From Rhizobium sp. LC145 (lineage in GTDB: Bacteria; Pseudomonadota; Alphaproteobacteria; Rhizobiales; Rhizobiaceae): 64,000 nucleotides of DNA. The notes beneath the pieces are model-generated. The model was given only the letters and a program-made list of their open reading frames with translations. It searched no databases and was not told the origin of the DNA. The stretch lies in NCBI RefSeq assembly GCF_001005825.1, contig NZ_LBHV01000002.1, positions 248,001-312,000 of the forward strand. Reading direction: 5' to 3'. The first letter of the stretch is position 1. Every line of letters begins with the position of its first letter. The position numbers were made by a program, and so were the translations under genes. This document shows positions 28,494 to 36,685 of this stretch, one piece after another.

Positions 28494-29410
28494 CAGGACA
28501 GGAGGCCCGTTGCTCGAAGGATCTCATTGATCCTTGCCGTTTCGGCTTCGTTGAGCGCAGCGCGCGGGCGGGGCATCACGGCGGTATCGATGATGCCGAG
28601 GCTCTTCATGGCCGCCTTGAATGCGCCGATGCCTGACGCGCCTCCGCTGACGCGCCCTTGCGCCACCCAGACGATCTCGAAGAGGCGGCAAAGCCGCTCC
28701 TGCTCTTTGCGAGCTGCTCCCCAGTCGCCGCTTTGGGCGGCGTTCCAGAGGCGCACATAGCCATGCGGATCGACATTCGCGACGCCGGGAACGACGCCGT
28801 GAGCACCCATGAGCAGCGCGTTGTCGACGACGATTTCCGATCCGGTCATCAGGAAGACGTCCTTTTTGTCGGCCAGATCGAGCAGCGCATAGCGGAAATT
28901 GCCGTCGTCTCCGCTGGAGTCCTTGAGGCCGATGATCGTTCCCTCTCGGGCAAGGGTGACTGTCGTCTGGCGCTGCAACTTCACATGCACGCAGACCGGG
29001 ATGTCGTAAGCAATCAGCGGTATGTCGACGGCGTCGCGAATGTAACGGAAGTGGTCGACGATCTCGGATTGGCTCGTGACGGTGTAGAACGGCGCCGTCA
29101 CCACGACAGCGTCGGCGCCCGCAGCCTTTGCCACTTTGGCGTGATGGATGACGCGGTCGGTGGTCGGGTCGATCACGCCGACGATCAGTGGCACGCGGCC
29201 ATTGATGACCTTGGCTGAATGCTCGATGATTTCCTGTCTGGTCCTGTCGTCATGGAAGATCACCTCGCTCGTCGAGCCGAGCACGAAAAGGCCATGGCAG
29301 CCAGCTTCGATCAAGTGCTCCAGAACCCTCGTATAGGAGGGATAGTCGACCGTGAAATTCTGGTTGAGCGGCGTTACGACGGGAGGAACAACACCTTTGA
29401 ATTTGGTCAT
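28493..29410 (-). CDS. DapA-family lyase (dihydrodipicolinate synthase superfamily), first copy
   Basis: This 305-residue protein of the DapA/NanA superfamily has Schiff-base K163 ([10 protein letters not shown]) and the tyrosine in AYDIP (Y135). The phosphate/carboxylate-binding-type GSTSE motif lies at 45-49. Its placement between the permease and ATPase genes of a peptide-type importer indicates a catabolic role, acting on a keto-acid made from the imported molecule. It is too divergent from housekeeping DapA to assume lysine synthesis. Confidence 0.87.
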
Positions 29411-29428
29411 TTTGCTTTCTTTCGATTG

Positions 29429-30304
29429 TCAGTGGAGTTCGGCGCGGGGATCGAAGGCGTCTCTCAGCCCGTCGCCGATGAAATTGATGGCAAGAACGGC
29501 GGTGACGAGCGCCCCGCCGGGAAACAGCCACTGCCAGGGATATTGCTCGAGCACGGCCGTGGAGCGGGCCGCGTTCAGCATGTTTCCCCAGCTTGCAGCC
29601 GGCGGAGCGATCCCAAGACCGAGGAAGGAGAGGCCGGCCTCGAGCAGGATGGCATTGGCGATCTGCAGAGTCGCGAAGACGACGAGGATGTCGATCGAGT
29701 TCGGCAAGCCGTGGCGGAAGAGGAGATGCGGGAGACCGGCACCCATGCCCCTTGCCGCCATCACGAAATCACGCTCGCGAAGTTCGAGGAGCCGCGAGCG
29801 TATCATTCGCGCCAATAGGGGCCAGGAAAGCAGCGAAATCACCAGGATCGTCGGCCAGATGCCGGTGCCGGCTATGGAGGCGAGAACCAGCAGGAAGATG
29901 ACGGGCGGCAGCGTCATCACCAAGTCGACGAAGCGCATGGTTGTGGCGTCAACCCATCGGCCGGCAAGAGCGGAGATCGCGCCCACGAGAAAACCGATGA
30001 CGGCAGCGATCGCCGTGGAGCCGATCGCCACAAGCAGCGATATGCGGCCGCCTTCGAGAACACGGGCAAAGACGTCGCGGCCAACGCCATCGGTGCCGAA
30101 CCAGTGCTTGGCCGTCGGGCCGCTGTTCATGGCGAGAAGATCGATATCATTCGGCCTGAAGCTCCACCACAACGGATAGGAGAGGATCAGCACGAGTATT
30201 GGTACGATCAGGCAGACGCCGAAGATCGCGACGCGGTTGGTCACGAAGCGGTCGAGGGCACGGGCGATCGGGCCGGGGCTGCGGGTGGGAGTGCGAGCGA
30301 GCAT
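29429..30304 (-). CDS. Dipeptide-type ABC transporter permease (DppC)
   Basis: This is a 291-residue inner-membrane permease with an N-terminal OppC-type segment, about six membrane helices, a [16 protein letters not shown] motif (about 67-82) and an EAA-like loop [15 protein letters not shown]. It partners with DppB, whose stop lies 3 bases upstream. It belongs to the GntR-led operon. Confidence 0.92.
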   Translation of the reverse strand: MLARTPTRSPGPIARALDRFVTNRVAIFGVCLIVPILVLILSYPLWWSFRPNDIDLLAMNSGPTAKHWFGTDGVGRDVFARVLEGGRISLLVAIGSTAIAAVIGFLVGAISALAGRWVDATTMRFVDLVMTLPPVIFLLVLASIAGTGIWPTILVISLLSWPLLARMIRSRLLELRERDFVMAARGMGAGLPHLLFRHGLPNSIDILVVFATLQIANAILLEAGLSFLGLGIAPPAASWGNMLNAARSTAVLEQYPWQWLFPGGALVTAVLAINFIGDGLRDAFDPRAELH

Positions 30305-30307
30305 GGA

Positions 30308-31267
30308 TCACCCCACCTTGATGCGCGGATCGATCACCGCATAAGTAATGTCAGTCAGAAGATTGACGACGATGACGCAGGCACCGATCACCAGCGTAGC
30401 ACCCATGATGACTGGGTAGTCGCGGGTTTCCACCGCATCCACGAGCAGCAGCCCCATGCCCGGCCAGTTGAACACGCTTTCGATGAAGATTGCGCCGCCG
30501 ATCGCGAGCCCGATGGTGGAGCCGATCAGCGTCACGACCGGCAGTAGTGCATTGCGCAGCGCGTGCTTGGTGATCACCCAGAACTCGTAGACGCCTTTGG
30601 CGCGGGCGGTGCGCACATAGTCCTGGTTCAGCACTTCCAATAGGGAGGCACGCATGTAGCGGGTGATGAGTGCCGCCTGGGCAATGGCGAGAAGCGAAGC
30701 GGGCAGGATGAGATGATGCAGCAGGTCGCCGATCGAAAATTCCGCCCCCGGTGTCAACATTCCGCCGGATGGCATCCAGTTGAACCGGACGGAGAAAATA
30801 TAAAGCCCGATCAGCGCGCTCAGGAACGCGGGACTTGAAATGCCTGCGAGCGCGAAGACGGAAAAGGAGATATCCAATACCGAGTTGCGGCGCACGGCAC
30901 TGACCACGCCGATCGCAATGCCGGCAACGACGGCGATCACGATTGCCGATCCCATCAAAAGCACGGTGGGGCCGATGCGGGAGAGCACCAGATCGAGAAC
31001 CGGCTGGTCGAACCGTTTGATCGAATAGCCGAGATTGCCGGTAACCGCTTCCTTGAGCCAGGCGAGATACTGGAAGGGCAGCGGCTGATCCAGGCCGAGC
31101 TGGATGCGCAATTGCGCAAGGTCACTGGGCGACATCGGCACGTTCGGATCGATATAGGCATCGATCGGGTCGCCGGGGGTGAGACGCAGCAGAATAAAGA
31201 TCAGCAGGCTGAGCGCGAGCAGCATGCCGGATCCGATCAATAGGCGCCGGAACGTAAAGCTGAGCAT
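30308..31267 (-). CDS. Dipeptide-type ABC transporter permease (DppB)
   Basis: This 319-residue inner-membrane permease has the N-terminal [19 protein letters not shown] helix, the PGDPIDAYI motif typical of DppB proteins and an EAA loop [12 protein letters not shown]. The ATG at 31267 is preferred over a TTG nine bases upstream; GGGATTG lies before it. It forms the channel with DppC. A 66-base gap separates it from the binding-protein gene. Confidence 0.92.
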   Translation of the reverse strand: MLSFTFRRLLIGSGMLLALSLLIFILLRLTPGDPIDAYIDPNVPMSPSDLAQLRIQLGLDQPLPFQYLAWLKEAVTGNLGYSIKRFDQPVLDLVLSRIGPTVLLMGSAIVIAVVAGIAIGVVSAVRRNSVLDISFSVFALAGISSPAFLSALIGLYIFSVRFNWMPSGGMLTPGAEFSIGDLLHHLILPASLLAIAQAALITRYMRASLLEVLNQDYVRTARAKGVYEFWVITKHALRNALLPVVTLIGSTIGLAIGGAIFIESVFNWPGMGLLLVDAVETRDYPVIMGATLVIGACVIVVNLLTDITYAVIDPRIKVG

Positions 31268-31333
31268 GAAAATCAATCCCGTGGGGGTGGCGTCGGCAAG
31301 CCCGCGCCACCCTTTCTGGTGCTATTTTTGGGC

Positions 31334-32920
31334 TTACTCGGCCAGCGACCATTTTTCCGGATGGGCCTGATAGGGCCCGCCGCCGGGTGCCGGCGTCCAG
31401 ATAAAGTCCTTCACCTTGGATGAGACGACTCCATAGCGATTGGCGACCCAGAGCGTGCCCCAGGGAAGCTTGCTGTTCATCACCTTGCAGACCTCCTGAT
31501 AGCGTTCGGTCCGCTTGCTGAGATCGGTCTCGCCAAGGGCTGCGTCGAGCGCGGCGGTGAGATCGGGCATGCGGGCGCGCACGACGTTGGGGCCGGCCGG
31601 CGGGATCTGCTTCTCGTTGAGGCCGACATTGATACTGCCCGGATCTGGCCCGTTCTGCAGTCCCGCAAAGACCATCTGGAACTGCGATACGTCCGGCGTG
31701 GGATTGAGCACGATGCTGTTATAGGTTGGCGTGTCCACCGCGCGCGGTGTCACGTTGATGCCGACCTGGGCAAGCATGGCCTGAACCGCCGCCATGACAT
31801 TGGCTGCGAGCGGCGTGGTATAGTAGGTCAACAGGGTGATCGGCTTGTCGCCGTTGATCTCCGCCCAGCCGGCCTCCTCCAGCAATTGCTTGGCCTTTTC
31901 CGGATCGTAGGCATAGGGATCGACGTCCTTTGGCACGAGCTGATCGGCGACATAGGCGCAATTGGCCTGTTTGGCCGCTCCGCCGTAAAGGCTCTGGATG
32001 ATGGCATTGCGGTCGATTGCATGCATCACGGCCTGGCGGATCTTGAGATCCTTCCAGATCGGTGAATCGTGGTTGAAGCCGAGGTAGTTGACCACGAAGG
32101 AATCGCCTTCGATGACCTTGAAGGCGTCATTATCCTTGAAGGTCGGAACATCGTTGGAGTCGACATAGGTGAACTGGATTTCGCCGGCACGAAGAGCGGC
32201 GATCGCAGCGGCGGGGTCCGCGAAATAGCGGTTGATGAGCTTTTCCAGGACCGGCTTGCCGCCGCGATAATCCGTATTGGCGGTCAGCTCCACGTATTGG
32301 TCGGTGACATATTTGCTGAACTTGAACGGTCCGGTTCCGATCGGGGATGTGGACCACCAGGTATTCTTGGCCAGCTGATCGGCGGGGATCTTCGACAACG
32401 CGTGCTCGGGAAGCATCATGACCTTGGTCATGGTGTCGAGAAGGCTGGCCGAAGGAGCGTCCAGCTTGACGACCAGCGTCTTGTCATCGGGCGCCTCTAC
32501 CGAAGAGACGGCCTTCAGACGGGCGGCGAGAACCGAACCGCTCTTGGCGTCCTTGGCGAGTTCCATGGTGAACTTCGCATCCTTGGCGGTGAAAGGCTGC
32601 CCGTCGTGCCATTTCGCATCCGCGAGCTTGAAAGTGTAGGTGCGCTGGTCGTCGCTGACCTGATAGGACGAGGCCAGTACGCCCACCACCTTCTGGAGCT
32701 TTTCGTCATAGGCGATGAGCGGCTCGTAGTAGGTGCTGAGCCAGGTAAAGCCGCTGGTCGCAGCCAGCGGATTGAAATTGCCCTGGAAGCCGCCGGGCCC
32801 GACGTCGAACCCACCGGAAAGCGTTGCAGCCTTCGCCGGGGCGGTGAATGCCGGAACGGCGGTCGTCGCCATCATTGCGGCCACGGCGAGGGCCGACGAG
32901 AGTCTGGTCAGTCGATTCAT
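31334..32920 (-). CDS. Dipeptide-type ABC transporter substrate-binding protein (DppA/SBP family 5)
   Basis: This is a 528-residue periplasmic binding protein of family 5, with a Sec signal ending near VPAFTAPAKA (about residues 22-31). Family signatures are visible, including the KWHDGQPFTAKDAKFTMELAK stretch (about 106-126, read in parts) and GTGPFKFSKY. The start has a GGGAGGAACACA ribosome-binding site and overlaps the GntR stop by 4 bases. Its ligand would decide the function of the whole operon and cannot be read from sequence. Confidence 0.92.
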   Translation of the reverse strand: MNRLTRLSSALAVAAMMATTAVPAFTAPAKAATLSGGFDVGPGGFQGNFNPLAATSGFTWLSTYYEPLIAYDEKLQKVVGVLASSYQVSDDQRTYTFKLADAKWHDGQPFTAKDAKFTMELAKDAKSGSVLAARLKAVSSVEAPDDKTLVVKLDAPSASLLDTMTKVMMLPEHALSKIPADQLAKNTWWSTSPIGTGPFKFSKYVTDQYVELTANTDYRGGKPVLEKLINRYFADPAAAIAALRAGEIQFTYVDSNDVPTFKDNDAFKVIEGDSFVVNYLGFNHDSPIWKDLKIRQAVMHAIDRNAIIQSLYGGAAKQANCAYVADQLVPKDVDPYAYDPEKAKQLLEEAGWAEINGDKPITLLTYYTTPLAANVMAAVQAMLAQVGINVTPRAVDTPTYNSIVLNPTPDVSQFQMVFAGLQNGPDPGSINVGLNEKQIPPAGPNVVRARMPDLTAALDAALGETDLSKRTERYQEVCKVMNSKLPWGTLWVANRYGVVSSKVKDFIWTPAPGGGPYQAHPEKWSLAE

Positions 32921-33648
32921 TGTGTTCCTCCCACATTTGAATTCGTCTTGTTGTTGGCAATCACCCTGGAAATGCCTTCGTAGTGGCGATCCAGGCGCAG
33001 CTTGGCCTCCTCGACATTCCTGGCCTCCACCGCATCGACGATCGCGGCGTGATCCCTCCAGGTGCCGATCGGGTCGAGATTGTCGAGATTCACGAAATCG
33101 GACGCCTTGTAGAAGGCGAGCCAGAACACATCGATCAGTCGGGCAAGCGTCTCGTTGCCCTGGCAGCGAAAGAGCAGGCGATGGAAGAGCTGGTCGTCTT
33201 CGGCAAAGGATTCCCCCCGTTGCGCATGCAGGCCCATGCGGTTCACGGTTCCCCGCAGTTCGGCGATATCGTCCTCGCCGATCATCTCGATCGTCTTGCC
33301 GATCAGGCCGACTTCGAGCGTGCGCCGGATCTCGATGACCTCTTCGATCTGCCGGAGAGCGCCGCCGAGCCCATAGGCGAGATTGTCGAGCAGCGGCTCG
33401 AAAGAGAACGCCTTTACGAAAATGCCGACGCCGCGGCGCGTTTCGAGGACACCGAGTGATTCCAGCGCCTTGATGCCCTCCCGCAGGGAATTGCGGCTGA
33501 CGCCGAGCTGCTGGGCAAGTTCGCCTTCCGCCGGCAGCAAGGTGCCCGGTTGCAGCCCGTTATCCGCGATATAGGCCCGGAGGCTCTCCTGGACGGAAAC
33601 GTGCAACAAAGGCGCGCGGATCAAAGGCTTCATCGTCTTGAGCGTCAT
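32917..33648 (-). CDS. GntR-family regulator, FCD subfamily (FadR-like)
   Basis: This 243-residue regulator has a winged HTH (about 10-75; LAQQLGVSRNSLREGIKALESLG) and an FCD ligand-binding domain (about 85-230). The ATG at 33648 has a GGATGGA ribosome-binding site; in-frame ATGs at 33675 and 33687 are possible alternatives. It is the first gene of the operon that continues through the binding protein, permeases, two ATPases and two DapA-like lyases, an arrangement that suggests autoregulation by the imported compound or a metabolite of it. A palindrome lies 38-56 bases upstream. Confidence 0.85.
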   Translation of the reverse strand: MTLKTMKPLIRAPLLHVSVQESLRAYIADNGLQPGTLLPAEGELAQQLGVSRNSLREGIKALESLGVLETRRGVGIFVKAFSFEPLLDNLAYGLGGALRQIEEVIEIRRTLEVGLIGKTIEMIGEDDIAELRGTVNRMGLHAQRGESFAEDDQLFHRLLFRCQGNETLARLIDVFWLAFYKASDFVNLDNLDPIGTWRDHAAIVDAVEARNVEEAKLRLDRHYEGISRVIANNKTNSNVGGTQ

Positions 33649-33685
33649 GCAGGTTCCATCCAGATTGGCGGCCATGTTCCGAAAC

Positions 33686-33704
33686 ATATCCACTTGTAGG
33701 ATAT
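33686..33704. promoter_or_regulatory. Palindrome upstream of the GntR-led transport operon (candidate operator)
   Basis: ATATCC-ACTTGTA-GGATAT is a perfect 6-bp inverted repeat with a 7-base spacer, just before the first gene of the operon. GntR/FCD proteins bind short palindromes close to their own promoters, so autoregulation is the simplest reading. No second copy was noticed. Confidence 0.45.
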
Positions 33705-33757
33705 CTGTCAAATGGACACGAAAAGTAGAGAACCCTGGGGAGATGGTTGAAAGACGA

Positions 33758-34036
33758 TCAGGCGAAGACGCTAAGATTGGCTTCCCGCGCGGCCGCCACG
33801 AAGGCAGCCCTTACCTCCGCAGCCGGCATCTCACCGTGCAGCCCGTCCAGACAGGCCTTGACGGCTACATAGAATTCGTCGCCGTCGTCCAGCGGCCAAT
33901 CGCGGAGCAGGAGGTGGGCTGCGTCCTCGACGGAATTGACGATTCGGCACAATACCGGGCCGTGCACCGCCACCCCAACAGAGCGGAACCGATGCAGACT
34001 GTCCGATTTCGGGACTTTTTGCCGCTTGTTCACCAT
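33758..34036 (-). CDS. DUF982 domain protein
   Basis: This is a 92-residue protein with the DUF982 pattern: VEDAAHLLLRDWP, a conserved DGDEFYVAVKACLDGLHG helix and a C-terminal AAFVAAAREAN helix (residues about 36-88). The family is abundant in rhizobia, often in several copies and on plasmids; its function is unknown. It stands between the GntR gene and the AztD-like gene, with no operon partner obvious. Confidence 0.8.
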   Translation of the reverse strand: MVNKRQKVPKSDSLHRFRSVGVAVHGPVLCRIVNSVEDAAHLLLRDWPLDDGDEFYVAVKACLDGLHGEMPAAEVRAAFVAAAREANLSVFA

Positions 34037-34159
34037 GACGACGATGGCGTTGCAAAATGCATGCCGGAACGGCGGTGAGTTCGCTTAAGGGCGCCTATGC
34101 ACGAAGGGACGCCGGTCATCAGACCAGCGTCCCTTGCGGATTGACGGATTGGGCGGGCT

Positions 34160-35392
34160 TTAGTGCGTCGCGCCGGAACCGCCTGCCGCGACGATCGCGA
34201 AGGGCTGACCTTCCACCGGAATGGTCCGCGCTTCCTTCAACGTCTCGCTATCGACGAGGCGGACGAGGCTGTGTCTTGGATCGGTAACCGCGATGCGGTC
34301 GCCGGCGACTGCAAGGCGCGGGCGCGGATCGCGCCAATGGCCGTCCTTGCTGTAGGGTTCCGTGACCGTCTCGGATTTGGTGACAGCGCCGCTGACGACG
34401 TCGAGAAGATGCAGCTTGCCGTCTTCCGTCAGGATATAGGCATTGCGCGGCTTGGCCGGGTCCAGCACGAAATCCACGCGCCTCGTGGCCAGTTCGACGA
34501 GCCTGTAGGGTTCATCGCTATCCGGATCGATGAGCACGACCTTGTCCTCGCCATAGTTGCCCAGAAAGAACTGCATGGAAGTGCCGCCCAGCAGGGTCGA
34601 GACCTTTCCCTTCGGCAGGGCGTCGCCATAGGCGAGCATTTCAAGCTCCGGACCGTCCATGCCGCCGGGGCGCACGACAAGTACGCCTTCCTCGCAGCCG
34701 AAGGCCACCAGCCGCGCGGACGTCGCTTCTCCGTGCAACGCGGTGCAGGGCGCGACTTCGCCAACCTGCTTGCCCTCGATGTCCACGACCCGCAGGCCGA
34801 GCCGCGGCGGCAGTTCGCCCTCCTTGACCGCGGCATCCGTGTTCGGCACCGACACCAGGAGGTGGTTGCCCATCGGCACGGCGACGCCGTGATGGGCGGC
34901 AATGGTATCGAAGGCCTTGATATCGGCATGGCCTTCGCTCAAAGCGCTTTCCTTGAGCAGATCGAACCTTGCGGTGCGGTCGTAGAATACCGCCACGTCG
35001 TCGCCATGGGTCACCACATGGCCGGGCTTCTCGCCCTTGATCGTCGTGGTCAGGAGCTTCGGCTCCGAAATCTCGATATCCCGGTGCTCGCCATGGTCGG
35101 AGAGCGATATGCCGGTGGTGATGGCGTGGACGATGTTCTTGTCGCCCTGTATGGCGAAGACGGTCTTGCCCGATTCGCTGAGCGAAAGCGCGGCATATCC
35201 CTCGAGGTCGAACCGGCCGAGCTCCTTGCCGCTCTCGACATCCACGGCGCGGACGACGGGGAGCGTATGGTCTGCGATGAAAAGCCTCCAGCTTTCCTTT
35301 TCGGCCTCTTCCGCGAATGACGGAAATGCAAGCAGGGCAGTGGAGGTGAAGGCAGCCACCCTGAGGGTGGCGCTCGAAACGGGGCGGGACAT
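34160..35392 (-). CDS. aztD: AztD-like periplasmic zinc chaperone
   Basis: This 410-residue exported protein has a Sec signal (about 1-28, ending LLAFPSFA) and then repeated beta-propeller-like blades. The DHGEHRDIEISEP segment is a histidine- and acid-rich loop comparable to the zinc-binding N-terminal loop of AztD proteins. In other bacteria AztD hands zinc to the binding protein AztC of an ABC importer; aztABC are not in this window. The ATG at 35392 has AGAGGAGCAA upstream and is preferred over the longer frame. Two Zur-like sites lie just upstream, which supports zinc-responsive control. The propeller assignment is from pattern, not from structure. Confidence 0.7.
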   Translation of the reverse strand: MSRPVSSATLRVAAFTSTALLAFPSFAEEAEKESWRLFIADHTLPVVRAVDVESGKELGRFDLEGYAALSLSESGKTVFAIQGDKNIVHAITTGISLSDHGEHRDIEISEPKLLTTTIKGEKPGHVVTHGDDVAVFYDRTARFDLLKESALSEGHADIKAFDTIAAHHGVAVPMGNHLLVSVPNTDAAVKEGELPPRLGLRVVDIEGKQVGEVAPCTALHGEATSARLVAFGCEEGVLVVRPGGMDGPELEMLAYGDALPKGKVSTLLGGTSMQFFLGNYGEDKVVLIDPDSDEPYRLVELATRRVDFVLDPAKPRNAYILTEDGKLHLLDVVSGAVTKSETVTEPYSKDGHWRDPRPRLAVAGDRIAVTDPRHSLVRLVDSETLKEARTIPVEGQPFAIVAAGGSGATH

Positions 35393-35407
35393 GGTTGCTC
35401 CTCTTGA

Positions 35408-35422
35408 ATGTAATAACATTAC
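35408..35422. promoter_or_regulatory. Zur-box-like site upstream of aztD
   Basis: ATGTAATAACATTAC differs by one base from ATGTTATAACATTAC, the core form of alphaproteobacterial Zur sites as I recall it. It contains the palindrome GTAAT-N3-ATTAC and ends 16 bases before the aztD start codon, where a bound repressor would block transcription. Confidence 0.55.
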
Positions 35423-35429
35423 GAAGTTT

Positions 35430-35444
35430 CTGTTATAAAGTTAC
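35430..35444. promoter_or_regulatory. Second, weaker Zur-box-like site
   Basis: CTGTTATAAAGTTAC shares 12 of 15 bases with the same core and lies 7 bases beyond the first site, so the two could be bound together. Confidence 0.4.
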
Positions 35445-35562
35445 GAACCACTTGTCCAGAAGGCAGGCGGGCCCCGGTTGAAAAAAGGGAAAACATGACG
35501 GGCGCTGTTGTCGCGAAAAAGAAAGCGCGGCATCGAAGCTATTGACGTAAATTTAACCTCGG

Positions 35563-35578
35563 CTACTATATCTAGTGT
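35563..35578 (+). promoter_or_regulatory. NrdR-box-like site overlapping the nrd promoter
   Basis: CTACTATATCTAGTGT matches 13 of 16 positions of the NrdR consensus (acaCwAtATaTwGtgt). A TTGACG element at 35542-35547 lies 16-19 bases before possible -10 sequences inside this box, so a repressor here would cover the promoter that transcribes the riboswitch and nrdHIEF. NrdR boxes usually come in pairs; I see only one. Confidence 0.5.
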
Positions 35579-35581
35579 TCG

Positions 35582-35780
35582 AGGTTCTCCCGATTCGCAA
35601 GATCGGGAGCTAAGACGGGAATACGGTGCGTGACGTCCATGATGGGCCGAGCAATGCCGGAGCTGCCCCCGCAACTGTAAGCGGCGAGCGTTCGTTCAGA
35701 AAAGCCACTGGGGTCGTGAGGTCCTGGGAAGGTGAAAACGGATGCCGCGACCCGCAAGCCAGGAGACCTGCCTCGAACTT
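35582..35780 (+). promoter_or_regulatory. Cobalamin (B12) riboswitch
   Basis: The 5' untranslated region contains the B12 box AGCCAGGAGACCTGCC at 35757-35772. The upstream conserved core includes the stem-forming CGGGAATACGGTG-type segment (around 35617), GCCCCCGCAACTGTAAGCG (around 35664), GCCACTGGG (35704) and GGGAAGGTG (35726). Together these give the standard core architecture. It lies upstream of nrdHIEF on the same strand, so cobalamin would reduce expression of this B12-independent reductase. The exact 5' end is approximate. Confidence 0.9.
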
Positions 35781-36040
35781 GAACGTCCACGGGCGGGGGT
35801 GTCCGGAGGGTCGCGATGATGCGTGGGTATGTGCTCGCGCACACCGCTCCCGAACGCGCCGCAAAGCCACTTCGGGGGAAGTCTTATGTCTATGAGTTCC
35901 AATCCGCACCGGCGCGAGTGACGGGCGTATAGCGCCCGGCAATCGGCTACGGCTGCCTTCATTTTCCAACTCCTTCGCTCGGACATCGGCGGATGCCCGA
36001 ACGAGTTCGCACGCCCTTATCCAAGATACGAGGATTACAA
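35781..36040 (+). promoter_or_regulatory. Expression-platform leader between riboswitch and nrdH
   Basis: About 260 bases separate the aptamer from nrdH. The leader contains hairpins, for example CGGGCG-N5-CGCCCG at 35922-35938, and GC-rich stretches able to pair with each other, but no U-tract terminator. I see no convincing gene in it. A translational or Rho-dependent mechanism, or a long alternative structure, would fit. Confidence 0.4.
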
Positions 36041-36265
36041 ATGACAATCACCGTCTACAGCAAGCCGGCCTGCGTCCAGTGCGCTGCTACCACACGCGCG
36101 CTCGACCGGCAGGGTGTCGACTATACCGTGGTCGACGTCTCCGCCGATGCCGAAGCCTATGAACTCGTCCAGGGTCTCGGTTATCGCCAGGTTCCCGTCG
36201 TCATCGCCGGCGAACGGCATTGGGCCGGCTTCCGCCCGGACATGATCAGCGCGCTTGCAGCCTGA
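36041..36265 (+). CDS. nrdH: Glutaredoxin-like protein NrdH
   Basis: This is a 74-residue glutaredoxin-fold electron donor for class Ib ribonucleotide reductase. The redox motif CVQC is at residues 11-14, and the conserved QVPVV cis-proline region (about 50-54) and WAGFRPD tail typical of NrdH follow. It reduces the disulfide formed in NrdE at each turnover. The ATG at 36041 is chosen because the family starts with MTITVYSKPAC. It is the first gene after the riboswitch leader. Confidence 0.95.
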   Translation: MTITVYSKPACVQCAATTRALDRQGVDYTVVDVSADAEAYELVQGLGYRQVPVVIAGERHWAGFRPDMISALAA

Positions 36266-36277
36266 AGATGCCGTGTA

Positions 36278-36685
36278 ATGGGCGAGATCGTCTATTTTTC
36301 CAGCCGATCGGAAAACACCCACCGCTTTGTCAAAAAGCTCGGCGTCCCGGCTTTGCGCATTCCTCTTCGTGCTGATGAGGCGCTGAAGGTCGAAGGAGCC
36401 TTTGTTCTCGTTGTGCCGACCTATTGCGGCGAAGACGGTCAAGGGGGTGTGAAGGGTGCCGTTCCAAAACAGGTGATCCGCTTTCTCAACGATGCTGAAA
36501 ACCGCGCAAACCTTCGCGGCGTGATCGCCGCGGGCAACAGCAATTTCGGAGCGACCTTCGGGATCGCCGGCGACATCATCTCCGCCAAATGCCAGGTGCC
36601 GTATCTTTACCGGTTCGAGCTTCTGGGCACGCAGGAGGATGTCGTGAACGTCAGACATGGATTGGAACGATTTTGGACACGCTAA
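36278..36685 (+). CDS. nrdI: Class Ib RNR flavodoxin NrdI
   Basis: This 135-residue flavodoxin-like protein has the FMN-phosphate loop [10 protein letters not shown] (about 8-17), the [11 protein letters not shown] loop and the [11 protein letters not shown] motif (about 80-90). NrdI supplies the oxidant that activates the dimanganese centre of NrdF. It lies 12 bases after nrdH, and its end overlaps the likely nrdE start by 13 bases. Confidence 0.94.
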   Translation: MGEIVYFSSRSENTHRFVKKLGVPALRIPLRADEALKVEGAFVLVVPTYCGEDGQGGVKGAVPKQVIRFLNDAENRANLRGVIAAGNSNFGATFGIAGDIISAKCQVPYLYRFELLGTQEDVVNVRHGLERFWTR

